Assembly: GCA_964386925.1 (NCBI GenBank)
Contig: CAYLUU010000042.1
Location: forward strand, 1 to 19,788
Length of the DNA stretch: 19,788 nucleotides
Reading direction: 5' to 3'
Source: CAG-791 sp964386925
GTDB lineage: Bacteria > Bacillota > Clostridia > Lachnospirales > Lachnospiraceae
In this document: positions 7,892 to 16,083 of the stretch, piece by piece
Position numbering within the stretch: the stretch's first letter is position 1
How the letters are laid out: each line of letters starts with the position of its first letter
Notes under the pieces: model-generated
Seen by the model: only the letters and a program-made list of their open reading frames with translations
Databases searched by the model: none
What the model was told of the DNA's origin: nothing
Translations under genes and position numbers: made by a program

Positions 7892-7921
7892 TCCATCGTT
7901 TTCCGTACACAGTGCATCTGA

Positions 7922-9334
7922 TCAGTTATCGGCATTATCTTCACCGATCTGTGCCAGTTCCGCATTCAGCCAATCTCTGGATCCGGCAATCTCCTGCTGC
8001 ATTGCTTCAAGGCCGGGAGCTCCGGTAGTCAGGCGTTTGTCCACACAGGTCTTCAGACTGATTGCCTCATAGATATCCTCTTCAAATTGCTCGGAAAAGC
8101 CCTTGAACTCTTCCATCGACAGCTGATCCAGGCTCTTATTCTTCTCGATGCAGTAGAGCACCATACGTCCGATAATACCATGTGCATCGCGGAAAGGCAC
8201 GCCCTTTACCACCAGATAATCTGCGGCATCCGTTGCATTGGTGAATCCGTTCTGCGCACTCTTCTCCATCACATCCTTGCGGAAGGTCATGGACTCCAGC
8301 ATTCCGGTCATCAGCTTCACGCACATGGAAACCGTATCAAAGGCATCGAATACCGGCTCCTTGTCCTCCTGCATATCCTTATCATACGCCAGAGGAATGG
8401 CTTTCATCGTGGTCAGGAGACTGGTCAGATCACCGAAGACGCGTCCTGCCTTGCCACGAATCAGCTCGGCTACATCCGGGTTCTTTTTCTGCGGCATGAT
8501 ACTGCTGCCGGTGGAGTAGCTGTCATCAATCTCAACGAAGCGATACTCATTGCTGTTCCAGATGATGATCTCTTCACTCATGCGGCTTAGGTGCACCATC
8601 ACCAGTGACAGGTCATTCAGAAACTCAATGGCGTAATCACGATCCGAAACCGAATCCATGCTGTTGCGTGTTGGGCAGGCAAAATTCAAACTCTCTGCCA
8701 CGAATTCGCGGTCCAGGGGATATGTCGTCCCAGCCAGTGCACCGGCTCCGAGGGGGCATTCATTCAGGCGCGCTGCAGTATCCTCCATACGGCTGACATC
8801 GCGGCGCAGCATTTCAAAATATGCGCCGAAATGATGTGCCAAAGTCACGGGCTGCGCTTTCTGCAGATGTGTGAAGCCAGGCATATAGGTTTCCTGATTG
8901 GCTTCCATGATATTCAGAATCACCTGCAGCAAAGACAACAGATCATCCCGGATTTCATACACTGCCTTACGCGTGAAAAGGCGCATGTCCAGAGCAACCT
9001 GATCGTTGCGGGAGCGGCCGGTGTGAAGCTTCTTGCCGTCATCTCCGATCCTGTCAATGAGGTTCGCCTCCACAAAGCTGTGAATATCCTCATATTCATT
9101 CGTGATGACCAGCTTCCCGGACTCGATATCCTCACGGATTCCCAGAAGCCCCTCCAGAATATGTTCAGACTCATCCTTCGTCAGGATCCCCTGACGTCCA
9201 AGCATTGTTGCATGAGCAATGCTTCCTTCAATATCTTCCTTCCAAAGTCTCTTATCAAAGCCAATGGAATCGTTGAATTCTTTTACCAGTTCATTGGTTG
9301 CTTTCGTGAAGCGACCGCCCCATAGCTGTGCCAT
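7922..9334 (-). CDS. argH: Argininosuccinate lyase
   Basis: Splits argininosuccinate into arginine and fumarate, the last step of arginine synthesis; a cytosolic homotetramer of the fumarase/aspartase superfamily. The protein is 470 residues, normal. Signatures: MAQLWGGRF at the start, HTGRSRNDQ (104-112), THLQKAQP (155-162, conserved His at 156) and the flexible loop GSSIMPQKKNPD (276-287) with the catalytic serine. An in-frame start 36 bases upstream would add residues unlike the family and run into the tRNA terminator; the ATG at 9334 has AAGGAA seven bases upstream. argG is not next to it in this window, which is uncommon. The tRNA-Thr terminator ends only 34 bases before this start. Confidence 0.96.
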   Translation of the reverse strand: MAQLWGGRFTKATNELVKEFNDSIGFDKRLWKEDIEGSIAHATMLGRQGILTKDESEHILEGLLGIREDIESGKLVITNEYEDIHSFVEANLIDRIGDDGKKLHTGRSRNDQVALDMRLFTRKAVYEIRDDLLSLLQVILNIMEANQETYMPGFTHLQKAQPVTLAHHFGAYFEMLRRDVSRMEDTAARLNECPLGAGALAGTTYPLDREFVAESLNFACPTRNSMDSVSDRDYAIEFLNDLSLVMVHLSRMSEEIIIWNSNEYRFVEIDDSYSTGSSIMPQKKNPDVAELIRGKAGRVFGDLTSLLTTMKAIPLAYDKDMQEDKEPVFDAFDTVSMCVKLMTGMLESMTFRKDVMEKSAQNGFTNATDAADYLVVKGVPFRDAHGIIGRMVLYCIEKNKSLDQLSMEEFKGFSEQFEEDIYEAISLKTCVDKRLTTGAPGLEAMQQEIAGSRDWLNAELAQIGEDNADN

Positions 9335-9368
9335 AGTGGTTTCCTTTCCGGATTCTGAATAGAAATAC

Positions 9369-9398
9369 AAAAGGCGCCCTGCCTTGCAGCAGGACGCC
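9369..9398 (-). terminator. Intrinsic terminator of tRNA-Thr
   Basis: On the minus strand GGCGTCCTGC (9398-9389) pairs with GCAGGGCGCC (9382-9373): ten pairs including one G-T, a six-base loop, then TTTT. It begins six bases after the tRNA 3' end. Confidence 0.88.
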
Positions 9399-9404
9399 CA
9401 CCCA

Positions 9405-9477
9405 AGCTGGAAAAGGGACTTGAACCCTCGACCTACTGATTACGAATCAGTTGCGCTACCAACTGCGCTATTCCAGC
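9405..9477 (-). tRNA. tRNA-Thr (anticodon CGU, reads ACG)
   Basis: The minus strand starts GCTGGAATAGCGCAGTTGG. The acceptor arm pairs GCTGGAA with TTCCAGC. The anticodon arm is ACTGA-TTCGTAA-TCAGT, giving CGT at positions 34-36, and the T arm contains GGTTCAAGTCC. CCA is not encoded (the downstream bases are TTGG), so it must be added after transcription. The discriminator base reads U (position 9405 complement), where Thr tRNAs of Bacillus and E. coli usually have A. Its own promoter and terminator are visible on either side. Confidence 0.95.
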
Positions 9478-9515
9478 ATATCGTTCGATTGCAAAACTGC
9501 GACCGAACGTTGATC

Positions 9516-9544
9516 ATTATACAGGGTGCCCTCATGCATTGCAA
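9516..9544 (-). promoter_or_regulatory. Sigma-A promoter of tRNA-Thr
   Basis: The -35 TTGCAA (9544-9539), a 17-base spacer and a perfect -10 TATAAT (9521-9516) lie 39 bases upstream of the tRNA 5' end. It probably also supplies argH by readthrough of the tRNA terminator. A MITE-like element ends 13 bases upstream of the -35. Confidence 0.85.
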
Positions 9545-9556
9545 GCAGAAATTTTG

Positions 9557-9649
9557 GTAACTATTCAGAGCCAAGCAAATTTGCATAAAATGTGCGAGTA
9601 ATGCTTGCATTGACGAGCCCATTTTTGCGAATGGGCTCTGAATAGTTAA
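9557..9649. mobile_element. MITE-like element of 93 bp with flush 8-bp direct repeats
   Basis: The ends GTAACTATTCAGAGCC (9557-9572) and GGCTCTGAATAGTTAA (9634-9649) are inverted repeats matching at 15 of 16 bases. AAATTTTG occurs immediately outside both ends (9549-9556 and 9650-9657), as expected for a target-site duplication. Inside is a 9-bp hairpin GAGCCCATT / AATGGGCTC (9615-9623 with 9630-9638). No coding capacity. One half is like the element at 6581-6682, the other end like copies 1 and 2 near the window start. Confidence 0.7.
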
Positions 9650-9710
9650 AAATTTTGTAATTATTTAGCGCCGCCTGTCAATTTCAATCATGCATCTGTC
9701 CGTAAACGGC

Positions 9711-9740
9711 CGATTCATGTTGAAATCGCCAGGTGCTAAA
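9711..9740 (-). repeat. Second dispersed repeat, copy A (after DUF1015 gene)
   Basis: About 29 bases that recur at 16084-16112 with a single substitution (CGATTCATG here, CGATTCACG there). It can fold as a hairpin with a bulge, GGCCGATT with AATCGCC. It lies four bases after the DUF1015 stop on the minus strand. There is no T run, so it is not an ordinary intrinsic terminator. Confidence 0.65.
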
Positions 9741-9744
9741 ATTT

Positions 9745-10980
9745 TCAAATCTGATGCAGGAACAGACCTGACAGGAGCTTTGGCTCGAACCAGGTGGACT
9801 TCGGCGGCATCAGCTTGCCGGCATCGGCAACGGCCAGCAGCTCTCGAATCGATGTCGGATACATCAAGAACGCAATTCCTTCCGTCTCATCTGCTCTGCG
9901 AACCAGCTCTTTGGCTCCTCGGATTCCGCCCACAAACTCAATTCTGGAATCTGTTCGAGGATCCTTGATGTTAAACATCGGATCCAGAACGTAATTCTGG
10001 AGAAGTGATACATCCATTCCCTTCACCGGATCTCCGCTCTTGATGTTATTCTTGGCGGTCAGCAGGAACCATGCATGGTCCAGATACATTCCGATTTCAC
10101 CTTTAGCGGCAGGCTGTGCCGTATTTTTTCGATACGGCATAATATTGAAATTCGGACGAAGTGCCTCCAGAATTTCCGCACGGTTCTTTCCGCCAAGGTC
10201 TTTCACCACACGGTTATAATCCAGAATTTCCAGTTCATTTTCAGGGAATAACACGCTCAGGAAGAAATTAAATTCCTCTGTTCCGTTGTAATCCGGATGC
10301 TCAACGCGGCGCTTCATGCCAACCTTCACGGCAGATGCTGCGCGATGATGTCCATCCGCAATGTAAATCTGCTGAATCTCGGAAAAGGCATCCTGAATAG
10401 CTGTCAGATCTTCCACATCACGAATAACCCAGATGCGGTTTCGAACCTCTTTGTCCGAAACAAAATCACAAATCGGAGGCACTGACTTCACCTTGCTCTT
10501 GATCCCCGCCAGTGCATCACTTTCCCGATAGGTCAGAAAGATCGGTCCGGTCTGAGCATTGCAGGCATCCACATGATGAATACGGTCCTGCTCTTTGGCT
10601 TCGACTGTGTTCTCGTGCTTTTTAATCACACCGCTCACATAGTCGTCTATCGAGGCACAGGCGACGATGCCGGTTTGTGTGCGCTCTCTCCATGTCTGTT
10701 CATACAGGTAGTAATACGGCTCCGGATCCTGTACGAAGGTCCCGTCAGCCATCTTCTGATCGAGCAGCTCTCTGGCATGAGCATAGACGCGCTCATCGTA
10801 GGTATCAACTTCATCCGGAAGCGTAGACTCCGCCCGGTCAATTGCCAGAAAGCAATTCGGATGAGCGGCTACATAGGCCTTCGCCTCTGCTCTCGAATAT
10901 ACATCATAGGGAAGCGCTGCAATCTCCTGTTCCCTTCCGGGAGCAGGACGAAATGCGCGAAATGGTCTGATTATGGCCAT
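9745..10980 (-). CDS. DUF1015 family protein of the serine operon
   Basis: A 411-residue soluble protein of a conserved family. Features seen: IRPFRAFRPAPGRE and LPYDVYSRAEA at the start, KHENT (121-125), the histidine-rich YIADGHHRAASA (206-217) and the terminal MPPKSTWFEPKLLSGL (391-406). These invariant Asp/His/Lys/Glu residues suggest an enzyme rather than a structural protein. It starts at 10980 with GAGG five to six bases upstream, 28 bases after the serA stop, so it is very probably co-transcribed with serC and serA. DUF1015 genes are often linked to serC/serA in Clostridia and Thermotoga-like bacteria (recalled, not searched), which suggests a role tied to serine or phosphoserine. The biochemical function is not known to me. 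Confidence 0.88.
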   Translation of the reverse strand: MAIIRPFRAFRPAPGREQEIAALPYDVYSRAEAKAYVAAHPNCFLAIDRAESTLPDEVDTYDERVYAHARELLDQKMADGTFVQDPEPYYYLYEQTWRERTQTGIVACASIDDYVSGVIKKHENTVEAKEQDRIHHVDACNAQTGPIFLTYRESDALAGIKSKVKSVPPICDFVSDKEVRNRIWVIRDVEDLTAIQDAFSEIQQIYIADGHHRAASAVKVGMKRRVEHPDYNGTEEFNFFLSVLFPENELEILDYNRVVKDLGGKNRAEILEALRPNFNIMPYRKNTAQPAAKGEIGMYLDHAWFLLTAKNNIKSGDPVKGMDVSLLQNYVLDPMFNIKDPRTDSRIEFVGGIRGAKELVRRADETEGIAFLMYPTSIRELLAVADAGKLMPPKSTWFEPKLLSGLFLHQI

Positions 10981-11008
10981 GAAAACCTCACTGAATCAAA
11001 GTACTCTA

Positions 11009-12172
11009 TTACTTAATAATGCGTACGCGGAAGACACCTTCCACAGCTGCAAGCTTCGCAGCAACATCATCCGAAAGCTTCGAATCCAGATCCAGGATGG
11101 TATAAGCTACTTCCCCTCTGGACTTGTTGGTCATCTCTGCAATGTTGATGCCTGCAGCGCCCATGATGGAGGCAAAACCGGTAATCATGTTAGCTACATT
11201 CTTATGCAGGATGGCAACGCGGCCCTCTCTTGCACAGATTCCTGCATCGCAGGCCGGGTAATTGACAGAGTTTTTAATATTGCCGTTCTGCAGATAATCC
11301 TGCAGCTCGTCCACAGCCATCACAGCACAATTGGTCTCAGACTCTTCGGTTGAAGCTCCAAGGTGAGGCGTTGTGATGCAGCCGCGGTGTCCTGCTACGG
11401 TCGGATTCGGGAAATCGGATACATAGCGGCGAACCTTCCCATCATCAATGGCAGCAATCATTGCCTTCTCATCGACCAGCACATCGCGTGCCATATTCAG
11501 AACGATAACGCCCTTTTTCATTTCATCAATTGCTTCCTTAGAAATGTAGCCCTTTGTGGACTCCATTGCCGGAACGTGAATGGTGATGAAATCACAGTTG
11601 CGGTAGATTTCATTGATATCCGTCACGTGCGTTACCTTGCGGGAAAGATGCCATGCATTCTCGACGCCAACATACGGGTCGTAGCCATAGACATCCATAC
11701 CAAGATAAACGGCTGCGTTGGCTACACGGACGCCGATGGCGCCGAGGCCGATAATGCCGAGCTTTTTGCCTTCCAGCTCAGTGCCCGCAAACTGCTTTTT
11801 CTCCTTCTCCACCTGAGCGGCAATGTCCGGATTGTTCCAGTTGGAACGAACCCAGTCAACACCTTCTACAACGTCGCGTGAAGCCAACAGCATACCTGCA
11901 ATGACGAGCTCTTTTACACCATTGGCATTTGCTCCCGGCGTATTGAATACGACAATACCATTCTCTGCACAGCGATCCAGCGGAATATTATTGACTCCGG
12001 CACCGGCTCTGGCGATGGCCAGAAGGTTGTCTGAGAATTCCATCTCATGCATTTTAGCGCTGCGCACCAGAATGCCGGCTGCTTCGTTTAGATCCTCTGT
12101 CTTCTCAAAATCAGCTGTAAAGCGGCTGGTTCCAACGGTCGAAATATTATTCAGCTCTGCGTATTTAAACAC
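11009..12172 (-). CDS. serA: D-3-phosphoglycerate dehydrogenase
   Basis: Oxidises 3-phosphoglycerate to 3-phosphohydroxypyruvate with NAD, the first step of serine synthesis. The protein is 387 residues: a substrate domain with ARAGAGVNNIPL (54-65), a Rossmann domain with GLGAIG (142-147), the substrate-binding Arg at R229 (NMARD) and the catalytic His at H270 (TPHLGAST). A single C-terminal ACT domain (about 317-387, GRVAILHKNVANMITGF) probably binds serine for feedback control. In place of the usual DVF..EP, which carries the catalytic Glu, it reads VSDFPNP. I recall this variant in short clostridial SerA proteins, so it need not mean loss of activity. The start codon is GTG at 12172, with GGAGG eight bases upstream, just after the serC stop (14-base gap), so the two are likely coupled. 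Confidence 0.95.
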   Translation of the reverse strand: MFKYAELNNISTVGTSRFTADFEKTEDLNEAAGILVRSAKMHEMEFSDNLLAIARAGAGVNNIPLDRCAENGIVVFNTPGANANGVKELVIAGMLLASRDVVEGVDWVRSNWNNPDIAAQVEKEKKQFAGTELEGKKLGIIGLGAIGVRVANAAVYLGMDVYGYDPYVGVENAWHLSRKVTHVTDINEIYRNCDFITIHVPAMESTKGYISKEAIDEMKKGVIVLNMARDVLVDEKAMIAAIDDGKVRRYVSDFPNPTVAGHRGCITTPHLGASTEESETNCAVMAVDELQDYLQNGNIKNSVNYPACDAGICAREGRVAILHKNVANMITGFASIMGAAGINIAEMTNKSRGEVAYTILDLDSKLSDDVAAKLAAVEGVFRVRIIK

Positions 12173-12186
12173 GATCTACACCTCCA

Positions 12187-13266
12187 TCAGTGCTTTGCTT
12201 CAAATTCCTTCATGAAGGAAACCAGCTTCTCTACACCTTCCATCGGCATTGCATTATAAAGAGATGCGCGCATACCGCCAACAGTACGGTGTCCCTTCAA
12301 GGATACCAGACCCTGTGCAGCCGCTTCCTTGACGAATTCAGCATCCAGATCCGCATCGCCGGTTACAAAGGGAACGTTCATAAGAGAACGATCCTGCTTG
12401 CGAACGGTGCCCTTGAACAGCTTCGACTCATCGAGATAATCATAGAACAGCTTTGCCTTCGCCTCATTATGGCGTGCAATGCCTTCCAGGCCGCCCTGCT
12501 TCATGAGCCATTTGAATACCAGTCCGCATACGTAGATGTTGTAGCACGGAGGCGTATTATACAGAGAATCCTTATCTGCCTGGGTCTTGTACTGCAGCAT
12601 CGTAGGAACATAATCCGGCAGATCGTCACGGATCAGATCTTCACGAATAACAGCAATGACAACACCAGCCGGTCCGACATTCTTCTGCACACCGCCGTAG
12701 AACATGCCGTACTTGTTCACATCGATCGGACGGGACAGGAAGTTCGATGACACATCCGCCACCAGATCATGCCCCTTCGTGTTCGGCAGCTGGAAATACT
12801 CAGTTCCATAAATGGTATTGTTCTCACAGATATAGACATAATCGGCATCTTCCGGAATATCAAGGTCACTGCAGTCCGGAATGTAGGAGAAATTCTCATC
12901 CTCTGAGGAAGCAACCTTGATCGCCTCGCCGTATTTCTGTGCTTCCTTCCATGCCTTCTTTGCCCACTGGCCGGTTACAACGTAAGCTGCCTTTTTGTTG
13001 CGCATCAGGTTCATCGGAACTGCAGCAAACTGTGTGGATGCACCGCCCTGCAGGAACAGAACCTTATAATTATCCGGTACGCCAACCAGAGATCGGAAAT
13101 CAGCTTCTGTCTCCTTGATCAATGCATCGAACACCTTACTGCGGTGTGACATCTCCATCACGGACATACCGCTGCCATGATAATCCAGCATCTCACTGGC
13201 TGCTGTCTGCAGTACTTCCTCCGGAAGCATCGCAGGACCTGCCGAAAAATTATAAACTCTGCTCAT
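12187..13266 (-). CDS. serC: Phosphoserine aminotransferase
   Basis: Transfers the amino group of glutamate to 3-phosphohydroxypyruvate to give phosphoserine; some homologues also serve pyridoxal phosphate synthesis. The protein is 359 residues, standard. It begins VYNFSAGPAMLPEEVLQ, has FLQGGASTQFA (71-81), and the PLP-binding lysine is K195 in GGVQKNVGPAG; HRTVGGMRASLYNAM lies near the C-terminus. The start at 13266 has GAGGAGG five bases upstream. It heads the tight operon serC-serA-DUF1015. No serB-type phosphatase is seen in the window. The 83 bases before it hold no convincing promoter. Confidence 0.96.
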   Translation of the reverse strand: MSRVYNFSAGPAMLPEEVLQTAASEMLDYHGSGMSVMEMSHRSKVFDALIKETEADFRSLVGVPDNYKVLFLQGGASTQFAAVPMNLMRNKKAAYVVTGQWAKKAWKEAQKYGEAIKVASSEDENFSYIPDCSDLDIPEDADYVYICENNTIYGTEYFQLPNTKGHDLVADVSSNFLSRPIDVNKYGMFYGGVQKNVGPAGVVIAVIREDLIRDDLPDYVPTMLQYKTQADKDSLYNTPPCYNIYVCGLVFKWLMKQGGLEGIARHNEAKAKLFYDYLDESKLFKGTVRKQDRSLMNVPFVTGDADLDAEFVKEAAAQGLVSLKGHRTVGGMRASLYNAMPMEGVEKLVSFMKEFEAKH

Positions 13267-13349
13267 CTCAACCTCCTCTGCGAATCAATCGCGCTATGCC
13301 AACAGGATCCATTCCTGCACGCATCATCTCCTAATGTGGTAACGATTCA

Positions 13350-14207
13350 TCAGTACAGAACAACCGGTGTTCCTACCGATACCAGACTGTACAGCTCCGG
13401 CATCGCCGACGTCGGAATGTTCACGCAGCCATGGGATCCGTTCGTAAGATAAATATTGCCGCCGAAGCTGGAACGCCAGCTGGCATCATGCATACCGACG
13501 CTGTTGCCGATAAAGTTCATCCAATACTGTACGAAGGATGCATAATCCTTTCCCGTCAGCGTAACGTTACGCTGTTTGCCAAGAACCGTATACACTCCCG
13601 TCGGTGTATCATGTCCCAAGCGGTGATTTCCGGTAACAACGGATGTGGAGAAGCGTCGAACGCCATTCTCGTAGTAGTAGAGAATCTGATTCGTGATGTC
13701 AATTTCCACATAGGTGCCGCTGCACCGTGTTACCGGGGCGTGCGCCTCAGTCCTCTGCTGCATGATGGCCGTTGCCAGATAGTTGATCTCATATTCCACA
13801 TCAATGTATCCGGTGTTCTGAAAAGTTCCATCCAGAGCAATGTAGGAGCCTCCGGTTGTCTGGAATCCCGCTGTGTTGGAAACGCTGTTTACCGGCGGGA
13901 AAAGATTCTGCAAAGCGGTAAAGAAATTACGCATCTTATTAGAATCGCACACGTAATAACCGGTAGCAGGATCAATGTAATAGCTCCCATCTGCATTGGT
14001 CACCATCATGGTCATGGCCAGCTCCGGTGTTACCGTATAAGTCTGTCCATCACTGAATACATATGTAATATTGCACTGCGGCGCCGCTGGCAATTCGGAA
14101 GCTGCCTTTACAGAAAGCTTTCCGGCACACAGCACGAAGCAAACCGCCAGCAGGGCAAACACTGCCGTAAGAAACGATTTCTCGTTTCTGCTGATGATCT
14201 TTTTCAT
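13350..14207 (-). CDS. Secreted YkuD-type L,D-transpeptidase
   Basis: Forms 3-3 cross-links in peptidoglycan, or attaches proteins to it, outside the membrane. From the chosen start the protein is 285 residues. An N-terminal signal/anchor segment with a basic start (MKKIISRNEK) and hydrophobic core (about 12-28) comes first. A middle domain (about 55-150, with TTGGSYIALDG and ALQNLFPPVNSV) resembles the putative peptidoglycan-binding domain that often precedes YkuD. The YkuD domain spans about 163-285. The catalytic motif is SHGCVNIP with the nucleophile C261, and the conserved upstream His is H240 (GMHDASW). An ATG three codons upstream (14216) is possible, but its GAGG abuts it, whereas for 14207 the GAGG lies nine bases away. 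It stands between ilvB and serC with an 88-base leader and has no obvious metabolic link to either. Confidence 0.92.
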   Translation of the reverse strand: MKKIISRNEKSFLTAVFALLAVCFVLCAGKLSVKAASELPAAPQCNITYVFSDGQTYTVTPELAMTMMVTNADGSYYIDPATGYYVCDSNKMRNFFTALQNLFPPVNSVSNTAGFQTTGGSYIALDGTFQNTGYIDVEYEINYLATAIMQQRTEAHAPVTRCSGTYVEIDITNQILYYYENGVRRFSTSVVTGNHRLGHDTPTGVYTVLGKQRNVTLTGKDYASFVQYWMNFIGNSVGMHDASWRSSFGGNIYLTNGSHGCVNIPTSAMPELYSLVSVGTPVVLY

Positions 14208-14304
14208 TCTCCCCATCCTCGTTGCAGGTCACAGTCTCCGCTGCCTGCCTTAAGCATGTCTGCGCATAGCATACAGCAGGCCGAAGTGTCACCGTGATCT
14301 TCCG

Positions 14305-16002
14305 TTAATCCTTCAGATCCTGCTCATCGAAGGCTTCCTCAATGGATGTTCCCGGAGAAACCATCGGGAACACTTTGTCATCCTCATCAATGATGCAGTC
14401 CAGAACGGTCGGCCGTCCGGATTCAATCGCTTTCCTCAAGGCAGGCTCCAGCTCTTCCGGCTTCGTCACACGAATGGCGAGGCACCCTAAGCCTTCTGCT
14501 GTCTTGCAGTAGTCAACTTCATCCTCCAGCACCGTAGCACTGTAACGTTTTCCATAATACAACGTCTGCCACTGCCTTACCATACCCAGAACCTGATTGT
14601 TAATCACAATCTCAACAATCGGGATATGATAGCGGCTCGCTGTTGCCAGCTCAATCAGGTTCATGCGGAAGCATCCATCACCGGCAATATTGACGCAGAT
14701 CTTGTCCGGACGTGCTGTCTTTGCACCGATGCAGGCTCCAAGTCCATAGCCCATGGTTCCCAGACCGCCGCTGGTCAGGAAGGTTCTGGGCTCGGAATAG
14801 GTATAATACTGAGCGGTCCACATCTGATGCTGGCCAACATCCGTGGAGACAATTGCCTTTCCTTCCGTTACTTTGTCCAATGCCTCAATGACCATCGGGC
14901 AGGTCAGGCGGCTATGATCATAACGAAGCGGATAGGTCTCCTTCAGATTCTGAATCTCTCCCATCCAGGCATCATTAGAAACCGGCTGAAGCTGCGCATT
15001 AATTTTGCCAAGAAGCTCTTTCAGGTCGCCCACCAGCGCAAGATCAATCTTAACGTTCTTGTTGATCTCTGCCTCATCGATATCGATCTGGAGAATCTTC
15101 GCTTTATTGGCAAACTTCTTCGGATTGCCGGTCTGACGATCCGAGAAACGGGTCCCGAGTGCAATCACCAGGTCTGCCTTGGAAAGGCCGAAATTCGATG
15201 CCTTCGTGCCATGCATGCCGATCATGCCGGTATAGTGCGGATCGTGCCCGTCAAATACACCTTTTCCCATCAGGGTATCACAAACCGGTGCATCCAGGAG
15301 TCTGTCGAGCTCGCGGATTTCCTCAGAAGCTCCGGAAATCACCGCACCCCCACCAACGTAGAGATACGGACGCTTAGCGCTCTGAATCATCCGAACAGCT
15401 TCCTCAAGCTGCTCCCCGGTATAATGTGCCAGATGATTGCACGCCTTGCGGTTACCAGCCGCAGCCTCTTCTTCGGTTTCCGGCTCGTATTCGCAGACGG
15501 CACCGGTCACATCCTTTGTCACATCAACAAGCACCGGTCCGGGACGCCCGGTTGATGCAATGCGGAAGGCACTGCGAATCGTAGGTGCCAGATCTTCTAC
15601 ATTCTTAACAATAAAGCCGTGCTTTGTCACCGGCATGGTAATGCCGGCAATATCCACCTCTTGGAAGGAATCCTTTCCCAGAAGCGGAAGCGTTACGTTA
15701 CAGGTAATGGCAACCACCGGAACAGAATCCATATATGCCGTCGCAATGCCGGTTACCAGATTCGTTGCTCCGGGGCCTGACGTTGCCATGCAGACACCAA
15801 CCTTTCCGGAGGCTCTTGCATAGCCGTCTGCCGCATGAGCAGCTCCCTGCTCATGGCTGGTCAGAATGTGGCGGATTTTGTCGCTGTTCTTGTACAACGC
15901 ATCATAAACATTAAGGATTGCTCCTCCCGGATAACCGAATACCGTATCCACGCCCTGCTCCAGAAGGCATTGAACAATAATTTCTGAACCGTTGAGTTTC
16001 AT
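14305..16002 (-). CDS. ilvB: Acetolactate synthase, large (catalytic) subunit
   Basis: Thiamine-diphosphate enzyme condensing two pyruvates, or pyruvate with 2-oxobutyrate, in Val/Leu/Ile synthesis. The protein is 565 residues, full length. Visible: the N-terminal VFGYPGGAILNVYDAL, the catalytic glutamate E51 (SHEQGAAHAADGYARASG), SGPGATNL (75-82), the FAD-domain LGTRFSDRQTG (282-292) and the ThDP motif GDGCFRMNLIEL (441-452) ending with INNQVLGMVRQWQ. That ending, the E51 context and the FAD region favour anabolic AHAS over the catabolic AlsS. The start at 16002 has GGGGAG six bases upstream. No small regulatory subunit (ilvN/ilvH) follows; the next gene is the L,D-transpeptidase. It follows ilvD by 110 bases. 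Confidence 0.95.
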   Translation of the reverse strand: MKLNGSEIIVQCLLEQGVDTVFGYPGGAILNVYDALYKNSDKIRHILTSHEQGAAHAADGYARASGKVGVCMATSGPGATNLVTGIATAYMDSVPVVAITCNVTLPLLGKDSFQEVDIAGITMPVTKHGFIVKNVEDLAPTIRSAFRIASTGRPGPVLVDVTKDVTGAVCEYEPETEEEAAAGNRKACNHLAHYTGEQLEEAVRMIQSAKRPYLYVGGGAVISGASEEIRELDRLLDAPVCDTLMGKGVFDGHDPHYTGMIGMHGTKASNFGLSKADLVIALGTRFSDRQTGNPKKFANKAKILQIDIDEAEINKNVKIDLALVGDLKELLGKINAQLQPVSNDAWMGEIQNLKETYPLRYDHSRLTCPMVIEALDKVTEGKAIVSTDVGQHQMWTAQYYTYSEPRTFLTSGGLGTMGYGLGACIGAKTARPDKICVNIAGDGCFRMNLIELATASRYHIPIVEIVINNQVLGMVRQWQTLYYGKRYSATVLEDEVDYCKTAEGLGCLAIRVTKPEELEPALRKAIESGRPTVLDCIIDEDDKVFPMVSPGTSIEEAFDEQDLKD

Positions 16003-16083
16003 GTTTTTCTCCCCGTTGCAAATATATCGGTATCTATCTAGTACACATCTGTCACTTTAAATCACGAATTCGTTCGCAGCGCC

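Noticed and set aside
13269..13328. Short 18-19 codon frame before serC (MRAGMDPVGIARLIRRGG) as a leader peptide
   Set aside because: The spacing from AGGAG is too short, it contains no serine codons to sense, and no attenuator hairpins accompany it.
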